From assembly GCA_023443455.1 (NCBI GenBank), contig JAEZUE010000037.1, positions 1-64,000 on the forward strand: a stretch of DNA of 64,000 nucleotides, given 5' to 3'. The notes under the pieces are model-generated. The model searched no databases. It saw only the letters and a program-made list of their open reading frames with translations, and was not told the origin of the DNA. This DNA comes from Verrucomicrobiota bacterium (GTDB lineage: Bacteria > Verrucomicrobiota > Verrucomicrobiia > Opitutales > Opitutaceae). Of this stretch, positions 31,736 to 40,160 are shown piece after piece (position 1 is the first letter of the stretch; each line of letters opens with the position of its first letter). The position numbers and the translations under genes were made by a program.

Positions 31736-34432
31736 CTACTGTCCGCGCTTGAGAATTTCGCGCAAGACATAGGGGAGAATCCCCCCGTGGGCGTAATAGT
31801 CGATCTCGATCGGCGTATCGATGCGGCAGCGCACCGGCACGTCCTCGACCGCCCCGCCCTTGCGGGTGATCCGCAACGTGAGGTCCTGCTGCGGCTTGAT
31901 CTCCGGCGTGAGGCCCACGACGTCGTAGGTCTCGCTGCCGTCGAGCTGCAGCGTCTGCGCGGTGGTACCCTCCTTAAATTGGAGCGGGAGCACGCCCATG
32001 CCGACGAGGTTCGAGCGATGGATACGCTCGAAACTCTGGGCCACGACGACCTTCACGCCAAGCAGGTTGGTGCCCTTGGCGGCCCAATCGCGCGAGGAGC
32101 CGGTGCCGTATTCCTGGCCGGCGACGACGATCAACGGAGTGCCGTCGGCGATGTGTTTCGCCGCCGCGTCGTAGATGGCCATCTTCTCGCCGGTGGGCTG
32201 GTAGAGGGTGTTGCCGCCCTCCTCGCCGCCGAGCATGAGGTTCTTGATGCGCACGTTGGCGAACGTGCCGCGGGTCATGATGCGATCGTTGCCGCGGCGC
32301 GAGCCGTACGAGTTGAAGTCCTCGAAGGCCACGCCGCTCTCGAGCAGGAAGCGGCCCGCGGGCGAGGTCTTCTTGATCGCGCCCGCCGGCGAGATGTGGT
32401 CGGTGGTGACCGAGTCGCCGAAAATGCCGAGGGCCTTCGCGCCCCTGATCTCGCCGATCGTGCCGGCGGCCATGCCAAAATTCGTGAAGAACGGCGGCTC
32501 CTGGATGTAGGTCGACTCGCGGTCCCACTCGTAGACGTTGCCCGTCGAGGACGGGATCTCGTTCCACTTCGGGTTCTGCGAGGCGAAGTCGGTGTAGAGC
32601 TGGCGGAAGACCTCGGGCTTGAGCGCGGCGGCCATCTGGTCGCGCACCTCGCCGAGGGTCGGCCAGATGTCCTTCAGATACACCGGGGCGCCGTCATCTC
32701 CCTGCCCGAGCGGCTCGGTCGAGACATCGATGTCGACGCGGCCGGCGAGCGCGAAGGCGACGACCAGCGGGGGCGACATCAGGAAGTTGGCCTTGATGTT
32801 CTGATGGACGCGGGCCTCGAAGTTGCGGTTGCCCGAGAGCACGGAGGCGGCCACGAGGTCGTTCTTCACCACGGCCTCCTCGATCGGGCCGGCCAGCGGG
32901 CCGGAATTTCCGATACAGGTGGCGCAGCCGTAGCCGACCGTCTGGAAGCCGAGCTGGTCGAGGTAGGGCTGCAGGCCGGTCTTCGCGAGGTAGTCGGTGA
33001 CGACGCGCGAGCCGGGCGCGAGCGAGGTCTTCACCAGCGGGTTGACCTTCAGCCCCTTGGCCACGGCCTTCTTGGCGAGCAGGCCGGCGGCGAGCATGAC
33101 GCTCGGGTTGGAGGTGTTGGTGCAGCTCGTGATCGAGGCGATGAGCACCGAACCGTGGCCCAGCGACGTGCCGCCGACCTCGGCCTTCACGGTCGAAAAT
33201 TCTTCGGCCTTCTTGCCGAAACCGGCCTCGGTGACGGGCTTCGAGAACGCGGTGGTGAACTCCTTGCGCAGATTGGGCAGCTCGATGCGATCCTGCGGAC
33301 GCTTCGGGCCGGCCACGCTCGGCACGACGGTGCCGAGGTCCAGCTCGAGCTCGACCGAATAGTCGATGTCGCCCTTTTGCGGGATGCCCCACAGGCCCTG
33401 CGCCTTGTAGTAGGCCTCGTAGAGCTCGACGTGCTTTTCGTCGCGGCCGGTGGCGCGGAGGTAGTTGGAGCACTCGGCGTCGATCGGGAAGAAGCCCATC
33501 GTGGCGCCGTATTCCGGGGCCATGTTGGCGATCGTCGCGCGGTCGACGACCGGCAGCGCCGCGGCGCCGGGGCCGTAGTATTCGACGAACTTGCCCACGA
33601 CCTTCGCCTTGCGCAGCAGCTGGGTGAGCGTGAGGGCGACGTCGGTCGCGGTGACACCCTCGCGCAGCGTGCCGGTGACGTGCACGCCGACGACGTCGGG
33701 GGTGAGGAAATACACGGGCTGGCCGAGCATGCCGGCCTCGGCCTCGATGCCGCCCACGCCCCAGCCGACGATGCCGATGCCATTGATCATCGTCGTGTGC
33801 GAATCGGTGCCGACGAGGGTATCGGGGTAGACCACGCCGTTGGTGTCGGCGAGCACGCCCTTGGCGAGGTACTCGAGATTGACCTGGTGGATGATGCCGA
33901 TGCCGGGAGGGACGACCTTGAAGGTGTCGAAGGCCTGCATGCCCCACTTCAGGAATTGGTAGCGCTCGCGGTTGCGCGAGAACTCGAGCTCGAGGTTCTT
34001 GTTGAACGCGTCGGCGTTGCCGGCGAAGTCGACTTGTACCGAATGATCGACGACAAGGTCGACCGGCACGAGGGGTTCGATGAGCTTCGGGTCACGGCCG
34101 AGCTTGGCGACCGCCGAGCGCATCGCGGCCAGGTCGACGAGCAGCGGCACCCCGGTGAAATCCTGCAGGACGATCCGCGCGACCACGAAGGGAATCTCCT
34201 CGGTGCGCTCGGCCTTGGCCTGCCAGCCGGCGAGCGCCTTCACGGCGGCTTCGGAGACGCGTTTGCCGTCGCAGTTGCGCAGCAGCGACTCGAGCACGAG
34301 CCGGATGGAGACGGGAAGGCGGGAGACGTTGAAACCCGCCTGGGCGAGCGCCGGGATCGAGTAGTAGCGGTGGGCGGTGCCGGCGGCGGTGAACGACTGG
34401 AGCGTGGCGAGTGGATTGGGCAGTTCGCTCAT
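31736..34432 (-). CDS. acnA: Aconitate hydratase A
   Basis: An 898-residue aconitase of the AcnA/IRP type, interconverting citrate and isocitrate in the TCA cycle. The 4Fe-4S cysteines lie in TSCTNTSNP and GYGCATCIGNSGPL. Other landmarks are GTDSHTTMINGIGI, the linker, and the C-terminal swivel domain with EYGTGSSRDWAAKGT. The length fits the family. It follows a peroxiredoxin gene on the same strand after 84 bp, which contains a GC-rich hairpin (34465-34494). A shared transcript with an oxidant-removing enzyme would suit an oxygen-sensitive cluster enzyme, but that is inference. Confidence 0.97.
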   Translation of the reverse strand: MSELPNPLATLQSFTAAGTAHRYYSIPALAQAGFNVSRLPVSIRLVLESLLRNCDGKRVSEAAVKALAGWQAKAERTEEIPFVVARIVLQDFTGVPLLVDLAAMRSAVAKLGRDPKLIEPLVPVDLVVDHSVQVDFAGNADAFNKNLELEFSRNRERYQFLKWGMQAFDTFKVVPPGIGIIHQVNLEYLAKGVLADTNGVVYPDTLVGTDSHTTMINGIGIVGWGVGGIEAEAGMLGQPVYFLTPDVVGVHVTGTLREGVTATDVALTLTQLLRKAKVVGKFVEYYGPGAAALPVVDRATIANMAPEYGATMGFFPIDAECSNYLRATGRDEKHVELYEAYYKAQGLWGIPQKGDIDYSVELELDLGTVVPSVAGPKRPQDRIELPNLRKEFTTAFSKPVTEAGFGKKAEEFSTVKAEVGGTSLGHGSVLIASITSCTNTSNPSVMLAAGLLAKKAVAKGLKVNPLVKTSLAPGSRVVTDYLAKTGLQPYLDQLGFQTVGYGCATCIGNSGPLAGPIEEAVVKNDLVAASVLSGNRNFEARVHQNIKANFLMSPPLVVAFALAGRVDIDVSTEPLGQGDDGAPVYLKDIWPTLGEVRDQMAAALKPEVFRQLYTDFASQNPKWNEIPSSTGNVYEWDRESTYIQEPPFFTNFGMAAGTIGEIRGAKALGIFGDSVTTDHISPAGAIKKTSPAGRFLLESGVAFEDFNSYGSRRGNDRIMTRGTFANVRIKNLMLGGEEGGNTLYQPTGEKMAIYDAAAKHIADGTPLIVVAGQEYGTGSSRDWAAKGTNLLGVKVVVAQSFERIHRSNLVGMGVLPLQFKEGTTAQTLQLDGSETYDVVGLTPEIKPQQDLTLRITRKGGAVEDVPVRCRIDTPIEIDYYAHGGILPYVLREILKRGQ

Positions 34433-34464
34433 GGAAACGGTGGTAGGGATGAGAGAAGAAGAAG

Positions 34465-34494
34465 GCGGCCGGCAGCAGGTAGCGCGCCGGCCGC
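34465..34494 (-). terminator. Hairpin between peroxiredoxin and acnA
   Basis: GCGGCCGGC and GCCGGCCGC form a 9-bp stem with a 12-base loop, followed on the minus strand by a pyrimidine-rich run (CTTCTTCTTCTC) without a pure T-tract. It may attenuate read-through into acnA. Confidence 0.45.
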
Positions 34495-34516
34495 GGGGGA
34501 AGGTGGAAGCAAACGC

Positions 34517-34990
34517 TCAGTTCGCCAGTGCGGCCTTCACGGCCTCGAAATTCGGCAGATCCTTCGGGGTCGCGGTCTGCTCGGCGTATTTGATCACACC
34601 GTCGGTGCCGATGACGAACGCCGCCCGGGCCGAGGTGTCGCCGATGCCGGCCAGCCCCGGGAAGAGCACGTCGTAGGCCTTGGTCACTTCCTTGTTCAGA
34701 TCCGAGACGATCTTGAGCTTGATGAAATTCTTCTGCGCCCACGCCTCCTGGGCGAACGGGCTGTCGACGCTGATCGCGATCACTTCGGCGCCGAGCTTCT
34801 CGTAGTCGCCCAGGCCGCCGCTCTGGTCGCACATCTCCTGGGTGCAGACGCCCGTGAAGGCCAACGGGAAGAACAGCAGCACGGTCTGTTTCTTGCCGAA
34901 ATTGTCGCTGAGCTTCACGTCGACGAGGCCGTCGGCGTTCTTGCTCTTCAGGGTGAAATCGGGGGCCTTGGTTCCGGTTGCGAGTGCCAT
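34517..34990 (-). CDS. Peroxiredoxin (AhpC/TSA family)
   Basis: A 157-residue thioredoxin-fold peroxidase. The active site is PLAFTGVCTQEMC: the first cysteine sits in the T-x-x-C position of the peroxidatic residue, with a second Cys five residues on. Other conserved parts are APDFTLKSKN at the N-terminus and SVDSPFAQEAWAQ. It reduces hydrogen peroxide or organic peroxides with a thiol donor. The ATG at 34990 fits; an in-frame extension upstream reaches into the divergent tyrS promoter region and was rejected. It lies directly ahead of acnA. Confidence 0.93.
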   Translation of the reverse strand: MALATGTKAPDFTLKSKNADGLVDVKLSDNFGKKQTVLLFFPLAFTGVCTQEMCDQSGGLGDYEKLGAEVIAISVDSPFAQEAWAQKNFIKLKIVSDLNKEVTKAYDVLFPGLAGIGDTSARAAFVIGTDGVIKYAEQTATPKDLPNFEAVKAALAN

Positions 34991-35151
34991 GGTAGTGGAG
35001 AGAACAGGATTGGTTTTCTTGGGTGAGTGAACCCCGGGCTTTCTGCCCGGTTTCAAGAGGGCGCACCGTAGTCCCGGCGCGGAGCGCGACACAAACCAAA
35101 ATTCCCCTTGTCGGTACCCTATCAGAACGCGACGATCACCGCCCATTTTCC

Positions 35152-36429
35152 ATGAGCATCCTTGAAGATCTTCGCGCCCGCGGCCTCATCGCCGACTGCA
35201 CCGACGCCGACGGCCTCGCGGCCCGCCTCGCCCAGAAGCCCCTCTCGCTCTACTGCGGCTTCGACCCGACCGGTGACAGCCTCCACGTCGGCCATCTCAT
35301 GGGCCAGGTCACGATGCGCCGCTTCCAACTCGCCGGCCACCACCCCGTCGCCCTCGCCGGCGGCGCCACCGGCATGATCGGCGACCCCTCGGGCAAATCC
35401 GCCGAGCGCAACCTGCTCACCCGCGACCAGCTCGCGCACAACGTCTCCTGCATCAAGCGCCAGCTTTCCCGCCTGCTCGACTTCGACTGCAAGACCAACC
35501 CGGCCCGCCTCGTCGACAACGCCGACTGGACCTCGCCCCTCTCCTACCTCGATTTCCTCCGCGACATCGGCAAGCACTTCTCGATCAACATGATGATCGC
35601 GAAGGACAGCGTGCGTTCGCGCATGGAGGGTGACAACGGCATCAGCTACACCGAGTTCAGCTACATGCTGCTGCAGGCGCACGATTTCTACCACCTGCGC
35701 CGCACCGCCGACTGCGAGCTCCAGATCGGCGGCTCCGACCAGTGGGGCAACATCACCGCCGGCACCGACCTGATCCGCAAGAAACTCGGCGTGCCCGCCT
35801 GGGGCCTCACCTTCCCGCTCATCACCAAGAGCGACGGCACGAAGTTCGGCAAGACCGAGGGCGGCGCCGTCTGGCTCGATCCGCAGAAGACCAGCCCGTA
35901 TCGTTTCTACCAATTCTTCGTGAACACCGAGGACGCGATGGTCGTGCAGTACCTCCACAAGTTCACCCTGCTCCCGCTCGACGAGATCGCCCCCCTCGCC
36001 GCCGAGTTCGCCGCCAACCCCGGCGGCCGCGTCGCCCAGAAAGCCCTCGCCCGCGCCGTGACCACGCTCGTACATGGGCAGTCCGCCTGCGACGACGCGA
36101 TCCGCGCCAGCGAGATCATGTTCGGCGGCGGCCTCGACGGCATCTCCGAATCCGTCTTCGACGACGTCGTCGGCGAAGTGCCGACCAAGGCGATCGAGAA
36201 GGCCAGGCTCGAAGGCTCCGGCCTCGCCCTCACCGAGGCGCTCGTGCTCGCCGGCCTGAGCAACTCCAAGGGCCAGGCCCGCAAGGACATCGAGGCCGGC
36301 GGCGTGTATTTGAACAACCAGCGCGTCGCCGACATCGCCCGCGGCGTGAGCACCGCCGACCTGCTCTTCGGCAAACACGTGCTGCTGCGCAAGGGCAAGC
36401 GCAGCTACGCGGTGCTCAGCGCCCGCTGA
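35152..36429 (+). CDS. tyrS: Tyrosyl-tRNA synthetase
   Basis: A 425-residue class I synthetase of the bacterial TyrRS group. The HIGH-type motif is LHVGHLMG, the tyrosine pocket includes YCGFDPTGDSLH and QIGGSDQWGNI, the KMSKS-type loop is KFGKTEGG, and an S4 RNA-binding domain ends the protein (ARKDIEAGGVYLNNQRVADI). The start at 35152 follows a C/T-rich stretch without Shine-Dalgarno, as is usual in this window. It is divergent from the peroxiredoxin gene. Confidence 0.97.
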   Translation: MSILEDLRARGLIADCTDADGLAARLAQKPLSLYCGFDPTGDSLHVGHLMGQVTMRRFQLAGHHPVALAGGATGMIGDPSGKSAERNLLTRDQLAHNVSCIKRQLSRLLDFDCKTNPARLVDNADWTSPLSYLDFLRDIGKHFSINMMIAKDSVRSRMEGDNGISYTEFSYMLLQAHDFYHLRRTADCELQIGGSDQWGNITAGTDLIRKKLGVPAWGLTFPLITKSDGTKFGKTEGGAVWLDPQKTSPYRFYQFFVNTEDAMVVQYLHKFTLLPLDEIAPLAAEFAANPGGRVAQKALARAVTTLVHGQSACDDAIRASEIMFGGGLDGISESVFDDVVGEVPTKAIEKARLEGSGLALTEALVLAGLSNSKGQARKDIEAGGVYLNNQRVADIARGVSTADLLFGKHVLLRKGKRSYAVLSAR

Positions 36430-36449
36430 GCCGACCGGGCGCTTGCACG

Positions 36450-37256
36450 GTGCAACCACCACCTCTCCCGGGGACCTACGAGGCGCCGCGCGAAGTGGCC
36501 GACTTTCTGACCGCGCGGCGGCCGCGCCGCGTGCCATGGCGATTGCGACGACGGGCCAAGGACAGGTCGGCTTCGTGGAACCGGCTCTTGGTCGGGTTTG
36601 TTTTCCTGCTCTTCGGCTCGATCGTCTCCCTGGTGACCATCCCGTGGCGCCTTCCGGTCCAGCTGCGCCTGCTCCTCCCGGACGCCGGGGTCTGTGCGGG
36701 GCGGATCGAACGCGTCGAAGATCCGGGAACCCACTACACCGACCGGTCGGTCGCCTACCACTATGCCTACACGCCCACCGACGGGCAAAGGCTGGCCGGG
36801 CGATGCTACACCTCGGGTCCGCGGTGGCAGGCCGGCGATGCGGTGCAGGTGCGGTTTGCCCCGGGCAGACCGGCAGTTGCCTGTCCGCAGGGCGCGCGGT
36901 TGGACAGCGAGGGGCCGATCGGGCTGCTGGCGGTGCTGTTTCCGGCCATCGGAGGCGGGATGTTTCTGGGTGGCCTGTTCCGTCGTCATCGCGCCGCGTG
37001 GTTGCTGCGCCACGGCGTACCGCTGGCCGTCAAGGTGACGTCGGTCGAAATCACGCGTTTGCGCATCAATGGCGTGCCCCGATTCCGCATCGCCTACGTC
37101 CCGTTGGACAACGGCGCATCGTCGCAGATCGAGAAACACACCGATTCGGAGGTGGTCGATCTCGCGCGGACTCGGCTGCGCCGGAAGACACCGGTTTTCC
37201 TGCTGGTTGATCCGCGTCGGCCGCGTCGGACGCTGTGGATCGAGGCGCTGCTCTGA
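36450..37256 (+). CDS. DUF3592 membrane protein
   Basis: A 268-residue protein with a membrane helix at about 53-72 (LLVGFVFLLFGSIVSLVTI), a DUF3592-type extracytoplasmic domain (YHYAYTPTDGQRLAGRCYTS ... GDAVQVRFAPGRP), a second helix (IGLLAVLFPAIGGGMFLGGLF) and a C-terminal beta domain. Function is unknown for the family. The start is uncertain: GTG at 36450 is used, and TTG at 36444 or a later codon is possible. It begins 20 bases after tyrS and may be co-transcribed with it. Confidence 0.7.
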   Translation: MQPPPLPGTYEAPREVADFLTARRPRRVPWRLRRRAKDRSASWNRLLVGFVFLLFGSIVSLVTIPWRLPVQLRLLLPDAGVCAGRIERVEDPGTHYTDRSVAYHYAYTPTDGQRLAGRCYTSGPRWQAGDAVQVRFAPGRPAVACPQGARLDSEGPIGLLAVLFPAIGGGMFLGGLFRRHRAAWLLRHGVPLAVKVTSVEITRLRINGVPRFRIAYVPLDNGASSQIEKHTDSEVVDLARTRLRRKTPVFLLVDPRRPRRTLWIEALL

Positions 37257-37325
37257 GGGCGCGGCTCGGGAAGGCGCAACACGGCGGGCCGTTTCCGGGC
37301 CCGCGCCGGCCGCCGCCGGACCTGC

Positions 37326-37766
37326 TCATCCGCCCCGCCGGTACGCCTTCGAAAACAGCGGCACGTTCTCGAAGTGCCGGATCGCGGTGATCTCGCCGTC
37401 GACGTGCTCGAGCTCGACAATGTCGAAGCGGAACGTGCGCGGCCGCACCACCATCTGCGCGATGTAGGCCCGGCAGGCGCGTAGCAACGCCTTCTTTTTC
37501 CGGCGATCGACCGCGTGATAACCCGCGACCTTCGCGTGCGCCGCGCGCGTCTTGACCTCGACGAAGACCAGGATCGCCCCGTCCTGACAGACCAGATCGA
37601 GTTCGTCGCGTCGGTGTTTCCAGTTGCGGTCGCGAACCGTGAAGTGCTTTTCCCGGCACAAGAACAGCTCCGCCGCCCGCTCGCCACGCGAGCCGACGCC
37701 TTCCGGTGCCGCCCCGGGCCGCCCGAACCAGCGTCTCCACAATCCTGCCAGCCGCGCACTCAGCAT
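37326..37766 (-). CDS. YraN/UPF0102-family nuclease-like protein
   Basis: A 146-residue protein of the UPF0102 family with a restriction-endonuclease-like fold. The conserved core is RRDELDLVCQDGAILVFVEV followed by KTR, carrying the D..E-x-K metal-binding pattern. The N-terminal part (GSRGERAAELFLCREKHFTV) is also typical. The biological role of the family is not settled. It is divergent from the cytochrome gene and convergent with the DUF3592 gene. Confidence 0.88.
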   Translation of the reverse strand: MLSARLAGLWRRWFGRPGAAPEGVGSRGERAAELFLCREKHFTVRDRNWKHRRDELDLVCQDGAILVFVEVKTRAAHAKVAGYHAVDRRKKKALLRACRAYIAQMVVRPRTFRFDIVELEHVDGEITAIRHFENVPLFSKAYRRGG

Positions 37767-37835
37767 GCTCCGGGTCTAGCCCGGTCCGCGCGGCGCACAA
37801 CCCCGTAACGCCGCCGTCGCGCTTCGCCCGGCGAC

Positions 37836-37870
37836 AAAATGCCGGCCGCACTGGTCGGCCGCGGCATTTT
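37836..37870 (+). promoter_or_regulatory. Hairpin just upstream of the multihaem cytochrome
   Basis: AAAATGCCGGCCG pairs with CGGCCGCGGCATTTT across CACTGGT, with a two-base bulge. It is A-flanked on the left and T-flanked on the right, as in a two-way terminator. It lies between two divergent genes and ends 26 bases before the cytochrome ATG, so it could attenuate or stabilise the cytochrome transcript. Confidence 0.45.
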
Positions 37871-37896
37871 CGCTACGCTGGAGGCACCCCTCTCCC

Positions 37897-39390
37897 ATGA
37901 GCACCGAACAAGACGGTTCCCCCGCCCCGCCCCGCGCCCGTTCGCCGTTCGAGAACTGGATCAGCCTCTCCGGCACGGTCGTCGCGGCCGGCAGCTTCTT
38001 CGCCTTCGTCTTCCTCCTCGCGATCCAGACGTTCACGGGCGACCGCAACCAATACCTCGGCATCCTCACCTTCGTCGTCGCGCCGGTCTTCCTCATCACC
38101 GGGCTGCTCGCGGTGCTCGTCGGCTGGCTGATCCATCGTCGACGTATCCACAGGACAATGCCGGGCACGCCCCGCGCCCTGCTCACCGTCGACCTGTCCC
38201 GACCGCGCGACCGCCGCAACTTCGCCCTCTTCCTCTCCGGGGCCTTCCTCTTCCTGCTGCTCACCGCCTTCGGCAGCTACGAGACGTTCCACTACACCGA
38301 GTCGGTCGAATTCTGCGGCACGCTCTGCCACACGGTGATGGAGCCCGAGTACGTGACCTACCAGAACGGCGAACACGCCCGCGTCACCTGTGTGCAATGT
38401 CACGTGGGCGGCGGCGCCGACTACTACCTGAAATCGAAGGTCGCCGGCGCCTACCAGCTCTACGCCCTCGCCTTCGACAAATACGCCCGGCCCATCCCCA
38501 CTCCCGTCCACAACCTGCGCCCCGCCCAGGACACCTGCGAGCAATGCCATTGGCCCGAGCGTTTCACCGGCAACCTCGAACGCCGCTACAACCATCTGCT
38601 CTCCGACAAGGCCAACTCCACCTTCGCCATCCGCCTGCTGCTCAATGTCGGCGGGGCCGCCCCCGGCGACGGACCCGTCGGCGGCATCCATTGGCACATG
38701 GGCAAGACCAACCGCGTCGAGTACTACGCCGACGACGACAAGCGCCAGAACGTCCTCTGGGTTCGCACCACCCTCGCCGACGGTTCGGGCAAAATCTACC
38801 GCAAGGGCGGCTTCGAGGGCGAACCGCCCGCCGACAAGATCCGCGCGATGGACTGCGTCGACTGCCACACCCGCCCCGCCCACAACTTCCGCGCCCCCAA
38901 CGACGCGCTCGAGCGCATCGTGCGCAACCAGGGCCTCGACCTCTCCGCCTTTCCACTTTTCAAGCACCATGCCGTCGCCGCGATGACGGCCGAGTACGCC
39001 ACGGTGCCCGACGCCGAGACCGGCATCGCCGCCGCCCTGCAAGGCCGTTACCCCGCCGGAGCCGCCCTCGACGCCGCCGTGTCCGCCGTGCAGACCGCCT
39101 ACCGGCAAAACCTCTTCCCCTTGATGAAGTCGAGCTGGCAGGCCTATCCCGACAACATCGGCCACAAGAATTGGCCCGGCTGCTTCCGCTGCCACAACGA
39201 CGAACTGCTCGCCGGCGCCGACCGGCCGCAGATCACGCAGAACGACTGCAATGCCTGCCACACCATCCTCGCCCAAGGCTCCGGCGCGCAATTGCTCCAG
39301 CTCGCCCCCGAGGGCCTCGAGTTCGCCCACCCCGACGGCGACACCGCCGGCCTGCTCTGCTCCGATTGCCACAACGGAGCCAACCAGTAG
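37897..39390 (+). CDS. NapC/NirT-type multihaem cytochrome c
   Basis: A 497-residue membrane-anchored cytochrome that probably passes electrons from quinol to a periplasmic acceptor. Three membrane helices occupy residues 24-127. The periplasmic part has six CXXCH haem sites (C165, C214, C320 and three in the last 110 residues: CFRCH, CNACH, CSDCH) and one spaced CGTLCH (C140-H145), a CX3CH variant. The first part (EFCGTLCHTVMEPEYVTYQN) is the NapC/NirT domain. No terminal reductase gene is adjacent. A hairpin lies just upstream. Confidence 0.9.
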   Translation: MSTEQDGSPAPPRARSPFENWISLSGTVVAAGSFFAFVFLLAIQTFTGDRNQYLGILTFVVAPVFLITGLLAVLVGWLIHRRRIHRTMPGTPRALLTVDLSRPRDRRNFALFLSGAFLFLLLTAFGSYETFHYTESVEFCGTLCHTVMEPEYVTYQNGEHARVTCVQCHVGGGADYYLKSKVAGAYQLYALAFDKYARPIPTPVHNLRPAQDTCEQCHWPERFTGNLERRYNHLLSDKANSTFAIRLLLNVGGAAPGDGPVGGIHWHMGKTNRVEYYADDDKRQNVLWVRTTLADGSGKIYRKGGFEGEPPADKIRAMDCVDCHTRPAHNFRAPNDALERIVRNQGLDLSAFPLFKHHAVAAMTAEYATVPDAETGIAAALQGRYPAGAALDAAVSAVQTAYRQNLFPLMKSSWQAYPDNIGHKNWPGCFRCHNDELLAGADRPQITQNDCNACHTILAQGSGAQLLQLAPEGLEFAHPDGDTAGLLCSDCHNGANQ

Positions 39391-39421
39391 CGGGAGATTT
39401 CCACTCGAACCGCCTGCGCAT

Positions 39422-39871
39422 TCAACGGCGCCGCGCCGCCCGTCCGGTCTTCACCGCGTCGAGACCGAAGCGCCCGCCACCGTTCGAAGCGATGGCGAGC
39501 ATCGCGGCGATCAACGTCACCGGGTAGAAGAATGCCGCCGCGCCCTCCAACGTGCCCGACTGCACCGCGGGCCAGCGCACCCCCGCCACGATCGCCAGCG
39601 CCGCCGCCAAGGCCAGCGCCGTCCGCCGCGTCCAGAGCCCAAGCACCAGCAGCGCGCCGCCGAACGCGAACAGCAATGCGCTCGCCAGCCCGGCGACCTT
39701 GGCCGCGACCGGATGCCCGAGCCCCGCCGCCGCCCCGAGGTCGCCCCACGCTCCCGGCCCCACCCCAAGCTCCGCCACCCCGTAGAAGAGAAACGTGCCG
39801 CCCACGACCGCCCGTAACAGGAACAGTCCATGATCGCGATAGCCGTCGAAGATCGGGTTCGGTGCCGCCAT
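39422..39871 (-). CDS. DoxX-family membrane protein
   Basis: A 149-residue protein with four membrane helices, starting GLFLLRAVVGGTFLFYGVAE, and the family-typical second and third helices (VAGLASALLFAFGGALLVLG, LALAAALAIVAGV). DoxX proteins are small inner-membrane proteins linked to redox or sulphur metabolism in some species; function here is open. The ATG at 39871 opens eight codons before the first helix. It is convergent with the cytochrome gene. Confidence 0.82.
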   Translation of the reverse strand: MAAPNPIFDGYRDHGLFLLRAVVGGTFLFYGVAELGVGPGAWGDLGAAAGLGHPVAAKVAGLASALLFAFGGALLVLGLWTRRTALALAAALAIVAGVRWPAVQSGTLEGAAAFFYPVTLIAAMLAIASNGGGRFGLDAVKTGRAARRR

Positions 39872-40160
39872 GTCCTCTACTTTGAGGACATGACCGTTCC
39901 GGGCGAGCCCACTATTGTCCCACGCCTTCCGTCGCGCTTCCCGCTCTCCTGGTCTGTCCACACCGGACGGGCCTCGGCGGTCGGGAGCGAAGACGGCCCC
40001 CCCCGGTAGACTCCGTCCGGGCTTCGACCGATGAGCCGAAGCCCGGACGACAGCCGGCCGACCCAACCGGTTGCGACTGCGGCCGACCCATGCTTTCTCC
40101 TCGGCCGCCGCTTGTTCCGGCTGTTGTCTCGTCCATTCGCCCATCATCGGCCTGCCCACC

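Noticed and set aside
31787..35026. A 1,079-codon open frame on the plus strand opposite acnA and the peroxiredoxin gene
   Set aside because: It is an antisense shadow caused by high GC at codon third positions. The protein is Asp/Glu/Arg/Gly/Ala-rich without any domain, and the minus-strand genes are unmistakable.
37767..37896. Possible FNR-type site ahead of the multihaem cytochrome
   Set aside because: I looked for TTGAT-N4-ATCAA between the divergent genes and found no acceptable match.
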